Below, piece after piece: positions 23,264 through 35,510 of a stretch of DNA of 64,000 nucleotides. Both the position numbers and the translations under genes were made by a program. The DNA comes from Bolinopsis microptera. Lineage: Eukaryota; Ctenophora; Tentaculata; Lobata; Bolinopsidae. Under the pieces are notes generated by a model, which did not search any database, had not been told where the DNA came from, and saw only the letters and a list, made by a program, of their open reading frames with translations. The DNA lies in NCBI RefSeq assembly GCF_026151205.1, contig NC_087074.1, positions 6,200,001-6,264,000 on the forward strand, in the 5' to 3' direction. Numbering within the stretch: position 1 is the first letter of the stretch; every line of letters begins with the position of its first letter.

Positions 23264-24653
23264 AGAAGTTTTTCAGGCATTAAGACTCATCGGAAGTCGT
23301 TCAGCAGATTTATTTTTAGTTGAAAACATTCTAATTTGATGTCAAAGATGACAGGAATAAAAAATAGTTATGTTGAGATTTTTAAGAAATTTGCATAAAA
23401 TACTCGCCAGCACTGTTATACGAAATTCGGTAAAAAACCCAAAATCGCCATATTCAGGTGCCTTAAAAACCATGTTAAAATTGAGTTAAAGATCTGAAAT
23501 TTTTCAGGGCGTCTAGACGTTGCCCAAATCGACTGCAAAAAAAGTTTAAGGTTTCAGGAGCATCGGGAAATGGGTTTTCTAGAACCCCTGTTTTACGACA
23601 GATTGTCGTGATATATACATATTCAGGGATAGACGCTTTGACAGTCAAATGTAGTCAATTGTATCCTAAATTTAAGTGTCCATAGATTCAAAAGTATAAA
23701 AGATACAGCCATTTCCGACCACAGATCTTGAAAATAATTGTTTACACTTTAGTTTATATTGTATACAAAAATTATTTGACGTCATAAACACCCCTTGATG
23801 ACGTCATCAAGTTAACCGTTTTTAAAACTTGATTTTCGACAAAGTAATAACTTTTAAAATTGATTTTACACCATTTAAAAGTAATTTTTTTCAACATCTG
23901 AGGAAATTTTTACCTTAGATAATTGTATAGGCATTCTGAAAATCTACCGGAAAGTTTTCTTATCTTACTCCTTCATAAAGATATTTGCCTTTGAAGTTAG
24001 TGCTTTTTTGAAAAATTATTTTATAAAAACGTCAATTTTGCGATTTAGTATTCTCTAGTGTTGGGCTATCCCTTGGGTTGTGGAGCTCAGTTATGCTTTC
24101 TATAGGTATAAATTGTGCATTAGGCTAGTTTTAAAGTTGAAAATCGAAAAGTTGCACACGTGGGGACACGCCCAAATTGATTAAAAATTGCTAAAATCAC
24201 TGAAAATTGGTGTTTTCACGATTTTTATCAACTTTGGAGTCCCGCTGTGATCCAAGTTCTATTTGAAATCTTTTGAAACTTTGCACTCTTATCAAACTAT
24301 ATATAAAATACCGCTATGCAAAAATTTACGGCGATTCAGTATTGGATGCGCACGCAACAACCGCTCAAAGTTTGCACGTGCGAACGGTGAGAATTTTGCT
24401 CATTCGTGATTTCGAACAAATTCTGCTTTACCACGACAGTTCAATGTCATTATATATGAATTTAATGGCAACTTGAATGATTATAATGTTTTATGTTCAG
24501 TCAGTGATAGACCGATATGCTTACCTAAACACAAGGAAATGTTTTTAAAGGAAAAATTTCGAAATCGTTGAAACTTCCTCCTTATTAATGAAGACATCAG
24601 TTTATATTTCGACTTTATAAAATACCCTGACATTATAATCAAAAAGAGATGAT

Positions 24654-25134
24654 ATTTGACCAAAACCCATAATCATGGGTAGAGTGGACCGCTGCCAGTG
24701 TCTCTCTTTCCCAAACAAAAGGAAATGATATTAATTTGATTGACCGTTCTCAAATGCAAAATGATACCGAGAATGAAATCGGTCGCTCGCTTTTCCCATT
24801 AATTTACAATTGTAATAGATTAAGAAGAACTACCCGAAGGCAGCTGTACTCAGCAATAAAGAATCAATAAACTTCAGCTAATTCACTAACTACCAGTACC
24901 ACCCTTATCCCGAAATACTAGGTATATCGACCCGAACGCAACCCAAAGGAATTTTTACAACATGTGATTGATTGTAAGCCGTGAATGAATGGGAAAAGCG
25001 AGCGACCGATTTCATTCTCGGTATCATTTTGCATTTGAGAACGGTCAATCAAATTAATATCATTTCCTTTTGTTTGGGAAAGAGAGACACTGGCAGCGGT
25101 CCACTCTACCCATGATTATGGGTTTTGGTCAAAT
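24654..25134 (-). mobile_element. Terminal MITE module B
   Basis: Same family as module A in opposite orientation, full length with both inverted ends and the same middle. Confidence 0.85.
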
Positions 25135-25718
25135 ATCATATATCGATTCAGCTCAGCTCAGCAAACGATTAAATGATTTTGGACATGGAAAATGATCACG
25201 CTTGTTTTAGTCGATCTATAAGACATTCTGATTTAATTTTAATTTTGAAAAACACGGATTAATTATCATTATGTTAATGGCTCGGCAAGTTGGCATTATT
25301 TATTTGTAGATTTATAACCCACCATGCCAAAACGTGCAGTGCGACGAGTTGGACTCGCCGACGATCTTGGAACAAATATTTTACAAATATCTATATCATT
25401 ATCAGGCTGCAGTTAATTATTCACCAGGGGACCAAAGCTTTGTTTTCATCGGTAATATATGATATTCCTCTAAATTTCTTCAAAATATTCTGGCCTTGCG
25501 CCGCTTTCTTTTCGAAATGCTGCGACGCGATGTACTGTGCGTCACGTCAGTCCATTATATTTATAATTATAACATGAATGGACAAAATGTGTATTATAAT
25601 ACTATACTATTAAATTACTAATGAAGCTGCAAAAGATATGGTGCCGGTGAAATCTCAGGCTGAGCACGTCCCAGTAATTGGTACTAAACATTATGTTTAT
25701 ATCAGTTTTTTTAAAAAC
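25135..25718. other. Intergenic region with no gene seen
   Basis: AT-rich sequence with one degenerate dispersed repeat (25470-25535). No exon supported. Confidence 0.45.
25470..25535 (+). repeat. Dispersed repeat beginning CTAAATTTCTTC, copy 2
   Basis: Degenerate copy sharing CTAAATTTCTTC, GCGCCGCTTTCTTTTCGA and downstream words. Confidence 0.45.
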
Positions 25719-26273
25719 CTACATTGGCTGCTTTGATGAGTTGAGTTGACCAATAGGAGAAGAAAATCTTTGGAATCCCACTACAGGACACACACATGAA
25801 AAACAGCTACCAACTCGTTTCAGAAGCGTCTTTCCAATGTCAATGACAATCTTTTGTTTCTGTGGACGGACATTGACACTTTTACTTCGCCAGTCCGTAG
25901 AATCAGATCCTTTATTTTCAGAACCTTCTAGTTGGTCCATCGTAATGTACTGTTTGATTGATACAGATGGTACATCACGTAGAACTATTCCCTTATGTGT
26001 GACTATTGGGTATTTGTGTGTGGATGTGGTGTTACTTATCTCAAGGCCGGACTCTTTGAAAGTACCATGGCTACCGCGGTGCCGTTTCAGTTCTTCAGAG
26101 CTGACAAATAGTTGCCAGTATCCGATAAAATCCTCCTTTTTTTGGAGAGGTTTCCTTTCGGTGTGTTTCATCCCGACATTTGATCTACAAGGGGCATGTA
26201 ACATTATTGTGTCTAAAAACCATTTTTTTGCAAATACAACGAGTGCTAAATAAAGCCGATTACTTCTTTGCAA
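25719..26273 (-). CDS. Hypothetical ORF of 184 codons
   Basis: An uninterrupted frame just outside the piggyBac-type element. It has mixed composition with a KRHRGSH word that could be the decayed second half of a C2H2 finger (the cysteine pair is missing), and a cysteine cluster CFSCVC near the C terminus. No splice context or known family was identified. It could be a remnant exon or chance. Confidence 0.25.
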   Translation of the reverse strand: MQRSNRLYLALVVFAKKWFLDTIMLHAPCRSNVGMKHTERKPLQKKEDFIGYWQLFVSSEELKRHRGSHGTFKESGLEISNTTSTHKYPIVTHKGIVLRDVPSVSIKQYITMDQLEGSENKGSDSTDWRSKSVNVRPQKQKIVIDIGKTLLKRVGSCFSCVCPVVGFQRFSSPIGQLNSSKQPM

Positions 26274-26309
26274 ATTATGCTACAGATGTTTACAACCGTA
26301 CCAATGTAT

Positions 26310-29025
26310 TTAACCCATTAGGGACGACGAGTTTTAAAGTTTGCCGATTTTGATGCCGTTTAACACACTAGGTCACTTTACAGCAAAAATGAGATATCCA
26401 AAAAAGCTAATCTGTATCTCGTTTACTTTAAAAGATACAGCTATGGTCGCATACGACCCACTCGTCCGGGTCGCAAACGACCCATCACGGTTTTTCGGCT
26501 TTAACTTCTGAAACAAAGACGTTAGGATAAAATAAAATAAAAAGCATAAGTTAAAAACATATGGTCAATACTGTGTGACTCTAACTTTTTTTAAATAAAG
26601 AATTTGGGTCATTAACGACCCACTCGGCTCACTTGCTTATTACTACATATGTCCATGTAACTTCTTGAATTCAGCCTAAAGCATGACATCATAAGTTCAA
26701 AATCGCCTCTCAGCAAGTGATAATCATCATAAACTGCGAAAAATCGGTTAAATGGGTCATTAGCGACCCACTAAGACCACAAAATTGATTAATTAAATAT
26801 AATGTAGTCAAAATTTTACAAATATTAGTATAAAAACATGTTATATCTTGGTCATTACTCCTGTACGTTGATTTAAATTTAAAAATCGATCAACTGGGTC
26901 AATAACGACCCACTCGGAAGTTGAACCACGACATCAATTATCAGTATCATGTTGTTCTACCATCAAGAAAGACACTCGTAGGTCTTAATTCCATGCAAAC
27001 CACGGGTGGCTGACTACTAGCCCTTCTGAGATCTGGAGTCTCACTGTAATCTGCAGATCACGTCACCCAATGACTGACGAATAATGGGCAGAATTGGATT
27101 GATAGGTAGGTGAGTTTATCACCTGTTAGTACACGACCGTAATGTCGTGAGACAGCAAACAACATGCCTATCTTTTCCCGATTCCTAGAACGTCCAAGAA
27201 GAACTATACAACTGCTGGATTCAGATTTCAGATGGCTGCATCTACTCTCATCGCAGCTCCCTTTCTTTACTTCTTAGGGGCCGTTCATATATTACGTAAT
27301 CACTTATTGGACAATTTTTACGCTCCCCCCCCCCCCCCCCCCCCCACCACATAGCTATTATGTCAAAATTACACAAGCTTAATCATTTGGAAACTCCCCT
27401 CCCTCTCGGCCGATTACGTAATACTTGTTTTCGTTTTGAAAGCTGCCTCGTTGTTGCGGGGTTTGTTACCCAAAACGAGGTAGTTGTCTGAGAGATTGCA
27501 GGTTGCAGCACCGCCAGCCAAATGGGGGGGGGGGGGGGGGGGGGGGGGGAGGGGGGGGGGCTTTTTCCTTGTCCTTCTTCACAGAGCTGTAGATGTAGCC
27601 ATCTGAATGCAGCAGTTGTTTAGTTATTCTCGTACTTTCTAGGAATGAAAAAAACATATTGGCATGTTGGATTAGAATATGCAATTTGACCACTCGTCTT
27701 TTAGTATTTACCCAAGGTTACATGATATCTCGTATACTTCGTTCCGGGGATTTTTCTTGAGTGACATGATCTGATCACCGTGGGACCCTGGGTCTCAAGC
27801 GGTGGGTTGTAGCAGGTCGTTTACCAAGATTCGAAATTGACGAAAAAGGTAACAGAATCTAATAAGCAACAACAACAGCATGGCTATTACCTAGCAAGTT
27901 AGGAACGAGGGCCGATTCCTTTTCTTTTGCGGCACGGCCACGGTCCTTTCGGTACAGATTTCCACGCACCATAGTATTATAGTCAGGACGCAACTCCAGG
28001 CATATGCAGTAGTGTTATTCTCGCAGCTCTTTGATGAGTGATGACGGCCCTTCAGTTGGCCCTGGATCTCAGAAGGGCTAGTACTCTAGTAGTCAGCCAC
28101 CCGTGGTTTGCGTGGAATTAAAACCTACGAGTGTCTTTCTTGATGGTGGAACAGCATGATACTGATAATAATTGATGAGGTGGTTCAACTTCCGAGTGGG
28201 TCGTTATTGACCCAGTTGATCGATTTTAAAAGTTAAATCAACGTACAGGAGTAATGACCAAGATATAACATGTTTTTATACTAATATTTGTAAAAGTTTG
28301 ACAACATTACATTTAATTAATCAATTTTGTGGTCCTAGTGGATCGCTAATGACCCATTTAACCGATTTTTCGCAGTTTATGATGATTATCACTTGCTGAG
28401 AGGCGATTTTAAACTTATGATGTCATGCTTTAGGCTGAATTCAAGAAGTTACATGGACATATGTAGTAATAAGCAAGTGAGCCGAGTGGGTCGTTAATGA
28501 CCCAAATTCTTTATTTTTAAAAAGTTAGAGTTACACAGTATTGACCATATGTTTTTAACTTATGCTACAGTTTTTATTTTATCATAACGTCTTTGTTTCA
28601 GAAGTTAAAGCCGAAAAACCGTGATGGGTCGTTTGCGACCCGGACGAGTGGGTCGTATGCGACCGCAGTTAGTAAACAGCGTCTAGCTCTGTTTGTGAAC
28701 ATCTGATTATCACGGGCTTTTCATATGTCTCAAGGAAATCGTTGCCCGCAACTATTTTGTCCTCAACAAAATAAGCCTACATAAAGTTTTAATGTCCCAA
28801 TCAAGGCAAGAAGTAAAGTGAAATATTTTCCAATTATGACGACTAATTAGCCTAATTATTTAGTTGTTAGTAATTAATTGGGTCTCGACTGGAAAGTCAA
28901 TAATGTAGCCCAATAAATGTTGAGCATATGTGCGAAAGATTCGTTGCGTTTAGTCTTATGGTTTGTCCTCTATAGCCTCTAGAAAAGGTGGGTCGTAAAC
29001 GACCCTATCGTCCCTAATGGGTTAA
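26310..29025. mobile_element. piggyBac-type non-autonomous element with long inverted arms
   Basis: Ends are TTAACCCATTAGGGACGA at the left and TCGTCCCTAATGGGTTAA at the right. TTAA at both ends is the signature piggyBac target. Arms of ~0.8-1 kb (26310-~27130 and ~28020-29025) are inverted copies carrying palindromic GGGTC-n-CGACCC motifs at matching intervals. The ~0.9-kb centre contains a C run (~27328-27345) and G runs (~27524-27560), and no transposase. It is presumably mobilised in trans by a piggyBac transposase (inference). Confidence 0.88.
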
Positions 29026-29519
29026 TCGTGAACACCCTGTATTTAATTTTATGATAAAGTAAATGTTGAACCTCCCTAGCCTTATCATTTCATCAAGTGT
29101 CTCACTGTACAAAATCTTGAATCTGTATTTTAAAGATTTTGATGAAGATTGAATAACGCCAAGATAACATAATTATTAAAATATTACAAACGGCACGAAA
29201 AATTCACATGGCACAGCTGCAAACGAAAGAATAAACCGAATTCACTGTTAATAATTTGACTGGCTATATGCACACGTGTCGATGACATGACACTGACAGT
29301 CAAAATGTTCTATGGATTTGGTTGCAATTACAACTACTGCTGCACTTGGCAGGCGTGACAATCACGGTAGTTGAGATGATAAATATAATTATAATGAAAT
29401 GTGAAATGTGTTAGAAATGATAAAGAGCGAAACAATCACCACTGACCCACTGAGCCAAGGTCTGAGTACAAAGTCAATTTACGGATGATACTTTTACCAA
29501 AAACTGCAAATAATCACCA
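29026..29519. other. Spacer between the piggyBac-type element and the minisatellite
   Basis: AT-rich sequence; I see no gene, RNA or repeat in it. Confidence 0.45.
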
Positions 29520-32500
29520 CACACCAGTTTCCGTCCTCCTAAAGCTAAGTGCATCACCAGTTCCCGTCCTCCTGAAGCTAAGTACGTCACCAGTTCCCGT
29601 CCTCCTGAAGCTAAGTACGTCACTAGTTCCCGTCCTCCTGAAGCTATAAAGTACGTCACCAGTTTCCGTCCTCCTGAAGCTAAGTACGTCACTAGTTCCC
29701 GTCCTCCTGAAGCTAAGTACGTCACTAGTTCCCGTCCTCCTGGAGCTAAGTACGTCACTAGTTCCCGTCCTCCTGAAGCTAAGTACGTCACCAGTTCCCG
29801 TCCTCCTGAAGCTAAGTACGTCACTAGTTCCCGTCCTCCTGGAGCTAAGTACGTCACTAGTTCCCGTCCTCCTGAAGCTAAGTACGTCACCAGTTCCCGT
29901 CCTCCTGAAGCTAAGTACGTCACTAGTTCCCGTCCTCCTGAAGCTAAGTACGTCACTAGTTCCCGTCCTCCTGGAGCTAAGTACGTCACTAGTTCCCGTC
30001 CTCCTAAAGCTAAGTACGTCACTAGTTCCCGTCCTCCTGGAGCTAAGTACGTCACTAGTTCCCGTCCTCCTGGAGCTAAGTACGTCACTAGTTCCCGTCC
30101 TCCTGAAGCTAAGTACGTCACCAGTTCCCGTCCTCCTGAAGCTAAGTACGTCACTAGTTCCCGTCCTCCTAAAGCTAAGTACGTCACTAGTTCCCGTCCT
30201 CCTGGAGCTAAGTACGTCACTAGTTCCCGTCCTCCTGGAGCTAAGTACGTCACCAGTTCCCGTCCTCCTGAAGCTAAGGACGTCACTAGTTCCCGTCCTC
30301 CTGAAGCTAAGTACGTCACCAGTTTCCGTCCTCCTGAAGCTAAGTACTTCACTAGTTCCCGTCCTCCTGGAGCTAAGTACGTCACTAGTTCCCGTCCTCC
30401 TGGAGCTAAGTACGTCACTAGTTCCCGTCCTCCTGAAGCTAAGTACGTCACCAGTTCCCGTCCTCCTGGAGCTAAGTACGTCACCAGTTCCCGTCCTCCT
30501 AAAGCTAAGTGCGTCACCAGTTCCCGTCCTCCTGAAGCTAAGGACGTCACTAGTTCCCGTCCTCCTGAAGCTAAGTACGTCACTAGTTCCCGTCCTCCTG
30601 AAGCTAAGTACGTCACCAGTTCCCGTCCTCCTGAAGCTAAGTACGTCACTAGTTCCCGTCCTCCTGAAGCTATAAAGTACGTCACCAGTTTCCGTCCTCC
30701 TGAAGCTAAGTACGTCACCAGTTTCCGTCCTCCTGAAGCTAAGTACGTCGCTAGTTCCCGTCCTCCTGGAGCTAAGTACGTCACTAGTTCCCGTCCTCCT
30801 AAAGCTAAGTGCGTCACTAGTTCCCGTCCTCCTGAGGCTACAAAGTACGTCACCAGTTCCCGTCCTCCTGGAGCTAAGTACGTCACTAGTTCCCGTCCTC
30901 CTGGAGCTAAGTACGTCACTAGTTCCCGTCCTCCTGAAGCTAAGTACGTCACTAGTTCCCGTCCTCCTGGAGCTAAGTACGTCACTAGTTCCCGTCCTCC
31001 TGAAGCTAAGTACGTCACCAGTTCCCCTCCTCCTGAAGCTAAGTACGTCACCAGTTTCCGTCCTCCTGAAGCTAAGTACGTCACTAGTTCCCGTCCTCCT
31101 GGAGCTAAGTACGTCACTAGTTCCCGTCCTCCTGGAGCTAAGTACGTCTCTAGTTCCCGTCCTCCTGGAGCTAAGTACGTCACCAGTTCCCGTCCTCCTA
31201 AAGCTAAGTACGTCTCTAGTTCCCGTCCTCCTGGAGCTAAGTACGTCTCTAGTTCCCGTCCTCCTGGAGCTAAGTACGTCACTAGTTCCCGTCCTCCTGG
31301 AGCTAAGTACGTCACTAGTTCCCGTCCTCCTGGAGCTAAGTACGTCTCTAGTTCCCGTCCTCCTGAAGCTAAGTACGTCACTAGTTCCCGTCCTCCTGGA
31401 GCTAAGTACGTCACTAGTTCCCGTCCTCCTGGAGCTAAGTACGTCTCTAGTTCCCGTCCTCCTGGAGCTAAGTACGTCACTAGTTCCCGTCCTCCTGAAG
31501 CTAAGTACGTCTCTAGTTCCCGTCCTCCTGGAGCTAAGTACGTCACTAGTTCCCGTCCTCCTGAAGCTAAGTACGTCACCAGTTCCCCTCCTCCTGAAGC
31601 TAAGTACGTCACCAGTTTCCGTCCTCCTGAAGCTAAGTACGTCACTAGTTCCCGTCCTCCTGGAGCTAAGTACGTCACTAGTTCCCGTCCTCCTGAAGCT
31701 AAGTACGTCACCAGTTCCCGTCCTCCTGGAGCTAAGTACGTCACTAGTTCCCGTCCTCCTGAAGCTAAGTACGTCACTAGTTCCCGTCCTCCTGGAGCTA
31801 AGTACGTCACCAGTTCCCGTCCTCCTGGAGCTAAGTACGTCACTAGTTCCCGTCCTCCTGGAGCTAAGTACGTCACTAGTTCCCGTCCTCCTGAAGCTAT
31901 AAAGTACGTCACCAGTTTCCGTCCTCCTGAAGCTAAGTACGTCACTAGTTCCCGTCCTCCTGGAGCTAAGTACGTCTCTAGTTCCCGTCCTCCTGGAGCT
32001 AAGTACGTCACTAGTTCCCGTCCTCCTGAAGCTATAAAGTACGTCACCAGTTTCCGTCCTCCTGAAGCTAAGTACGTCACCAGTTTCCGTCCTCCTGAAG
32101 CTAAGTACGTCACTAGTTCCCGTCCTCCTGGAGCTAAGTACGTCACTAGTTCCCGTCCTCCTGGAGCTAAGTACGTCACTAGTTCCCGTCCTCCTGGAGC
32201 TAAGTACGTCACTAGTTCCCGTCCTCCTAAAGCTAAGTACGTCACTAGTTCCCGTCCTCCTGGAGCTAAGTACGTCACCAGTTTCCGTCCTCCTGAAGCT
32301 AAGTACGTCACTAGTTCCCGTCCTCCTGGAGCTAAGTACGTCACCAGTTCCCGTCCTCCTGGAGCTAAGTACGTCACCAGTTCCCGTCCTCCTAAAGCTA
32401 AGTGCGTCACCAGTTCCCGTCCTCCTGAAGCTAAGTACGTCACTAGTTTCCGTCCTCCTGAAGCTAAGTACGTCACTAGTTCCCGTCCTCCTGGAGCTAA

Positions 32501-34690
32501 GTACGTCACTAGTTCCCGTCCTCCTGGAGCTAAGTACGTCACTAGTTCCCGTCCTCCTGGAGCTAAGTACGTCACTAGTTCCCGTCCTCCTGAAGCTAAG
32601 TACGTCACTAGTTCCCGTCCTCCTGGAGCTAAGTACGTCACTAGTTTCCGTCCTCCTGAAGCTAAGTACGTCACTAGTTCCCGTCCTCCTGGAGCTAAGT
32701 ACGTCACTAGTTCCCGTCCTCCTGGAGCTAAGTACGTCACTAGTTCCCGTCCTCCTGGAGCTAAGTACGTCACTAGTTCCCGTCCTCCTGGAGCTAAGTA
32801 CGTCACCAGTTCCCGTCCTCCTGGAGCTAAGTACGTCACCAGTTCCCGTCCTCCTAAAGCTAAGTGCGTCACCAGTTCCCGTCCTCCTGAAGCTAAGGAC
32901 GTCACTAGTTCCCGTCCTCCTGAAGCTAAGTACGTCACTAGTTCCCGTCCTCCTGAAGCTAAGTACGTCACCAGTTCCCGTCCTCCTGGAGCTAAGTACG
33001 TCACCAGTTCCCGTCCTCCTAAAGCTAAGTACGTCACCAGTTCCCGTCCTCCTGGAGCTAAGTGCGTCACCAGTTCCCCTCCTCCTGAAGCTAAGTACGT
33101 CACCAGTTCCCGTCCTCCTGGAGCTAAGTACGTCACCAGTTCCCGTCCTCCTAAAGCTAAGTGCGTCACCAGTTCCCGTCCTCCTGAAGCTAAGGACGTC
33201 ACTAGTTCCCGTCCTCCTGAAGCTAAGTACGTCACTAGTTCCCGTCCTCCTGAAGCTAAGTACGTCACCAGTTCCCGTCCTCCTGAAGCTAAGTACGTCA
33301 CTAGTTCCCGTCCTCCTGAAGCTATAAAGTACGTCACCAGTTTCCGTCCTCCTGAAGCTAAGTACGTCACCAGTTTCCGTCCTCCTGAAGCTAAGTACGT
33401 CACTAGTTCCCGTCCTCCTGGAGCTAAGTACGTCACTAGTTCCCGTCCTCCTAAAGCTAAGTGCGTCACTAGTTCCCGTCCTCCTGAGGCTACAAAGTAC
33501 GTCACCAGTTCCCGTCCTCCTGGAGCTAAGTACGTCACTAGTTCCCGTCCTCCTGGAGCTAAGTACGTCACTAGTTCCCGTCCTCCTGAAGCTAAGTACG
33601 TCACTAGTTCCCCTCCTCCTGAAGCTAAGTACGTCACTAGTTCCCCTCCTCCTGAAGCTAAGTACGTCACTAGTTCCCCTCCTCCTGAAGCTAAGTACGT
33701 CACTAGTTTCCGTCCTCCTGAAGCTAAGTACGTCACCAGTTTCCGTCCTCCTGAAGCTAAGTACGTCACTAGTTCCCGTCCTCCTGGAGCTAAGTACGTC
33801 ACTAGTTCCCGTCCTCCTAAAGCTAAGTGCGTCACTAGTTCCCGTCCTCCTGAGGCTACAAAGTACGTCACCAGTTCCCGTCCTCCTGGAGCTAAGTACG
33901 TCACTAGTTCCCGTCCTCCTGGAGCTAAGTACGTCACTAGTTCCCGTCCTCCTGGAGCTAAGTACGTCACTAGTTCCCGTCCTCCTGAAGCTAAGTACGT
34001 CACTAGTTCCCCTCCTCCTGAAGCTAAGTACGTCACTAGTTCCCGTCCTCCTGAAGCTAAGTACGTCACTAGTTCCCGTCCTCCTGAAGCTAAGTACGTC
34101 ACTAGTTCCCCTCCTCCTGAAGCTAAGTACGTCACTAGTTCCCGTCCTCCTGAAGCTAAGTACGTCACTAGTTCCCGTCCTCCTGAAGCTAAGTACGTCA
34201 CTAGTTCCCCTCCTCCTGAAGCTAAGTACGTCACTAGTTCCCGTCCTCCTGAAGCTAAGTACGTCACTAGTTCCCGTCCTCCTGAAGCTAAGTACGTCAC
34301 TAGTTCCCCTCCTCCTGAAGCTAAGTACGTCACTAGTTCCCCTCCTCCTGAAGCTAAGTACGTCACTAGTTCCCGTCCTCCTGAAGCTAAGTACGTCACT
34401 AGTTCCCCTCCTCCTGAAGCTAAGTACGTCACTAGTTCCCGTCCTCCTGAAGCTAAGTACGTCACTAGTTCCCGTCCTCCTGAAGCTAAGTACGTCACTA
34501 GTTCCCGTCCTCCTGGAGCTAAGTACGTCACTAGTTCCCGTCCTCCTGAGGCTAAGTACGTCACCAGTTCCCGTCCTCCTGAGGCTAAGTACGTCACCAG
34601 TTCCCCTCCTCCTGAAGCTATAAAGTACGTCACCAGTTCCCGTCCTCCTGAAGCTATAAATCACGTCACCAGTTCCCCTCCTCCTCAACT
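29520..34690. repeat. 33-bp minisatellite array of ~5.2 kb (~156 copies)
   Basis: The unit is CGTCCTCCTGAAGCTAAGTA followed by CGTCACTAGTTCC. Variants are GAAGC/GGAGC/AAAGC, CACTAG/CACCAG/TCTCTAG and CGTCC/CCTCC. A 3-bp-longer form (GCTATAAAGTAC or GCTACAAAGTAC) recurs. Ordered variant blocks are repeated (~30660-30845, ~33310-33490, ~33715-33855), showing higher-order amplification. Because 33 and the indels are multiples of 3, two minus-strand frames stay open for over 1,700 codons. Variation is not synonymous-biased and there is no gene context, so this is not called coding. Almost every unit contains TACGTCA or GACGTCA. Confidence 0.9.
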
Positions 34691-35389
34691 AATGACTCCG
34701 ACTCTTTCCGCTCCATCAACTGTAACATTGACGTCACTATCATAAATGTCACTATGATTAACGTACGTCTAGCAACAGCTTCACGCTAACGACCTACACT
34801 ATGACGTCATCTTGCAAATAACCACAAGGCTCTTTTATAAGAAATGTGTCGTGGAAAGATGATAGTGATGGAATTAACTTTGATTGAGCGGCTGGATGGT
34901 TGATTTGTTACAATTCCAGATCATTAGTATTCTCATATAGTTCCACGTGTCACGTGGTCAACTTTGTAACACGTGGTTCCCGACTCCCACGTGTTTTTCA
35001 CGAGCTAACTACGTCCAAGCCTCGTATTATCATATTATATTATTCGAATTCTTATTCACAACGCATACCAAATCGGACGATTTAAGACTGTCCGATCGTT
35101 TCAGAGGCTGTAGTTTCATAGCAGTATCGGTTCTCTCAGATTATGAATATAAAGGTACAAAACCGCACATTCATCTGAAAAACGAGGAATTTGGTAGGGG
35201 TCCTGTTAGGTAGGGCGGCCATCTGCTGCCCCACTGGCCACCGGTCAGGTGACCACGTGGGGAGCACGGGACGGACACGTGCGTAACACGTGGTCAGTGC
35301 AATGTTACGAGCCGAGAACAGCAAACAAGAAGAGATGTACCTGGGACCCCTCATTCCCGGCTGTGTGTAGTACTGCATGTGTTCGCGAG
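34691..35389. promoter_or_regulatory. CACGTG/TGACGTCA-rich candidate regulatory region
   Basis: Seven CACGTG E-boxes are at 34944, 34951, 34970, 34988, 35254, 35276 and 35287. TTGACGTCAC (~34728) and ATGACGTCAT (~34801) are CRE-type sites. CACGTG is the bHLH/Myc-USF core and TGACGTCA the CREB/ATF core (known). The density suggests a promoter or enhancer of a gene starting to the right, perhaps Pax, but this is inference. Confidence 0.4.
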
Positions 35390-35510
35390 ATGTTAACCAC
35401 CAAGTCTGAGGTTCTCGCCCCCGAGAACTTTGCGGAGGATTGGAGTTGTAAAACAGAGTTGCTCACTGAGTTGGAACAGAACGAGACGACGGGGTCCGCC
35501 GCAGAGAAAG
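35390..35510 (+). CDS. Candidate first coding exon (40 codons)
   Basis: The open segment from ATG at 35390 to a donor AAAG|GTACGA encodes an acidic 40-residue segment including ENFAEDWSCKTELLTELEQ. It sits just downstream of the E-box cluster and upstream of Pax on the same strand. Its end phase (1) does not directly match the first Pax paired-domain exon (phase 2 needed), so an intermediate exon would be required. It could be another gene's exon or chance. Confidence 0.3.

Larger units (their letters stand above)
19570..25134. mobile_element. Large inverted-repeat element with a MITE module at each end (copy 1)
   Basis: The left arm 19570-22100 and right arm 23088-25134 are reverse complements of each other. 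Outward-facing termini read ATTTTACC/ATTTGACCAAAACCC. Each terminus is itself a ~470-510-bp module with its own inverted ends (19570-20083 and 24654-25134). The inner ends converge on GCTTGCCAGCACTGTGAT. The arms have no long ORF and no recognised transposase. The centre (22101-23087) holds hairpin and minisatellite units. A second copy of the family is at 51675-62203. No convincing target duplication was found for this copy. Confidence 0.8.

Noticed and set aside
29474-34688. Two overlapping minus-strand ORFs of ~1,720 codons
   Set aside because: They are a consequence of a 33-bp repeat lacking stops in two frames. Variation is not synonymous-biased, and there is no promoter, splice or domain evidence.
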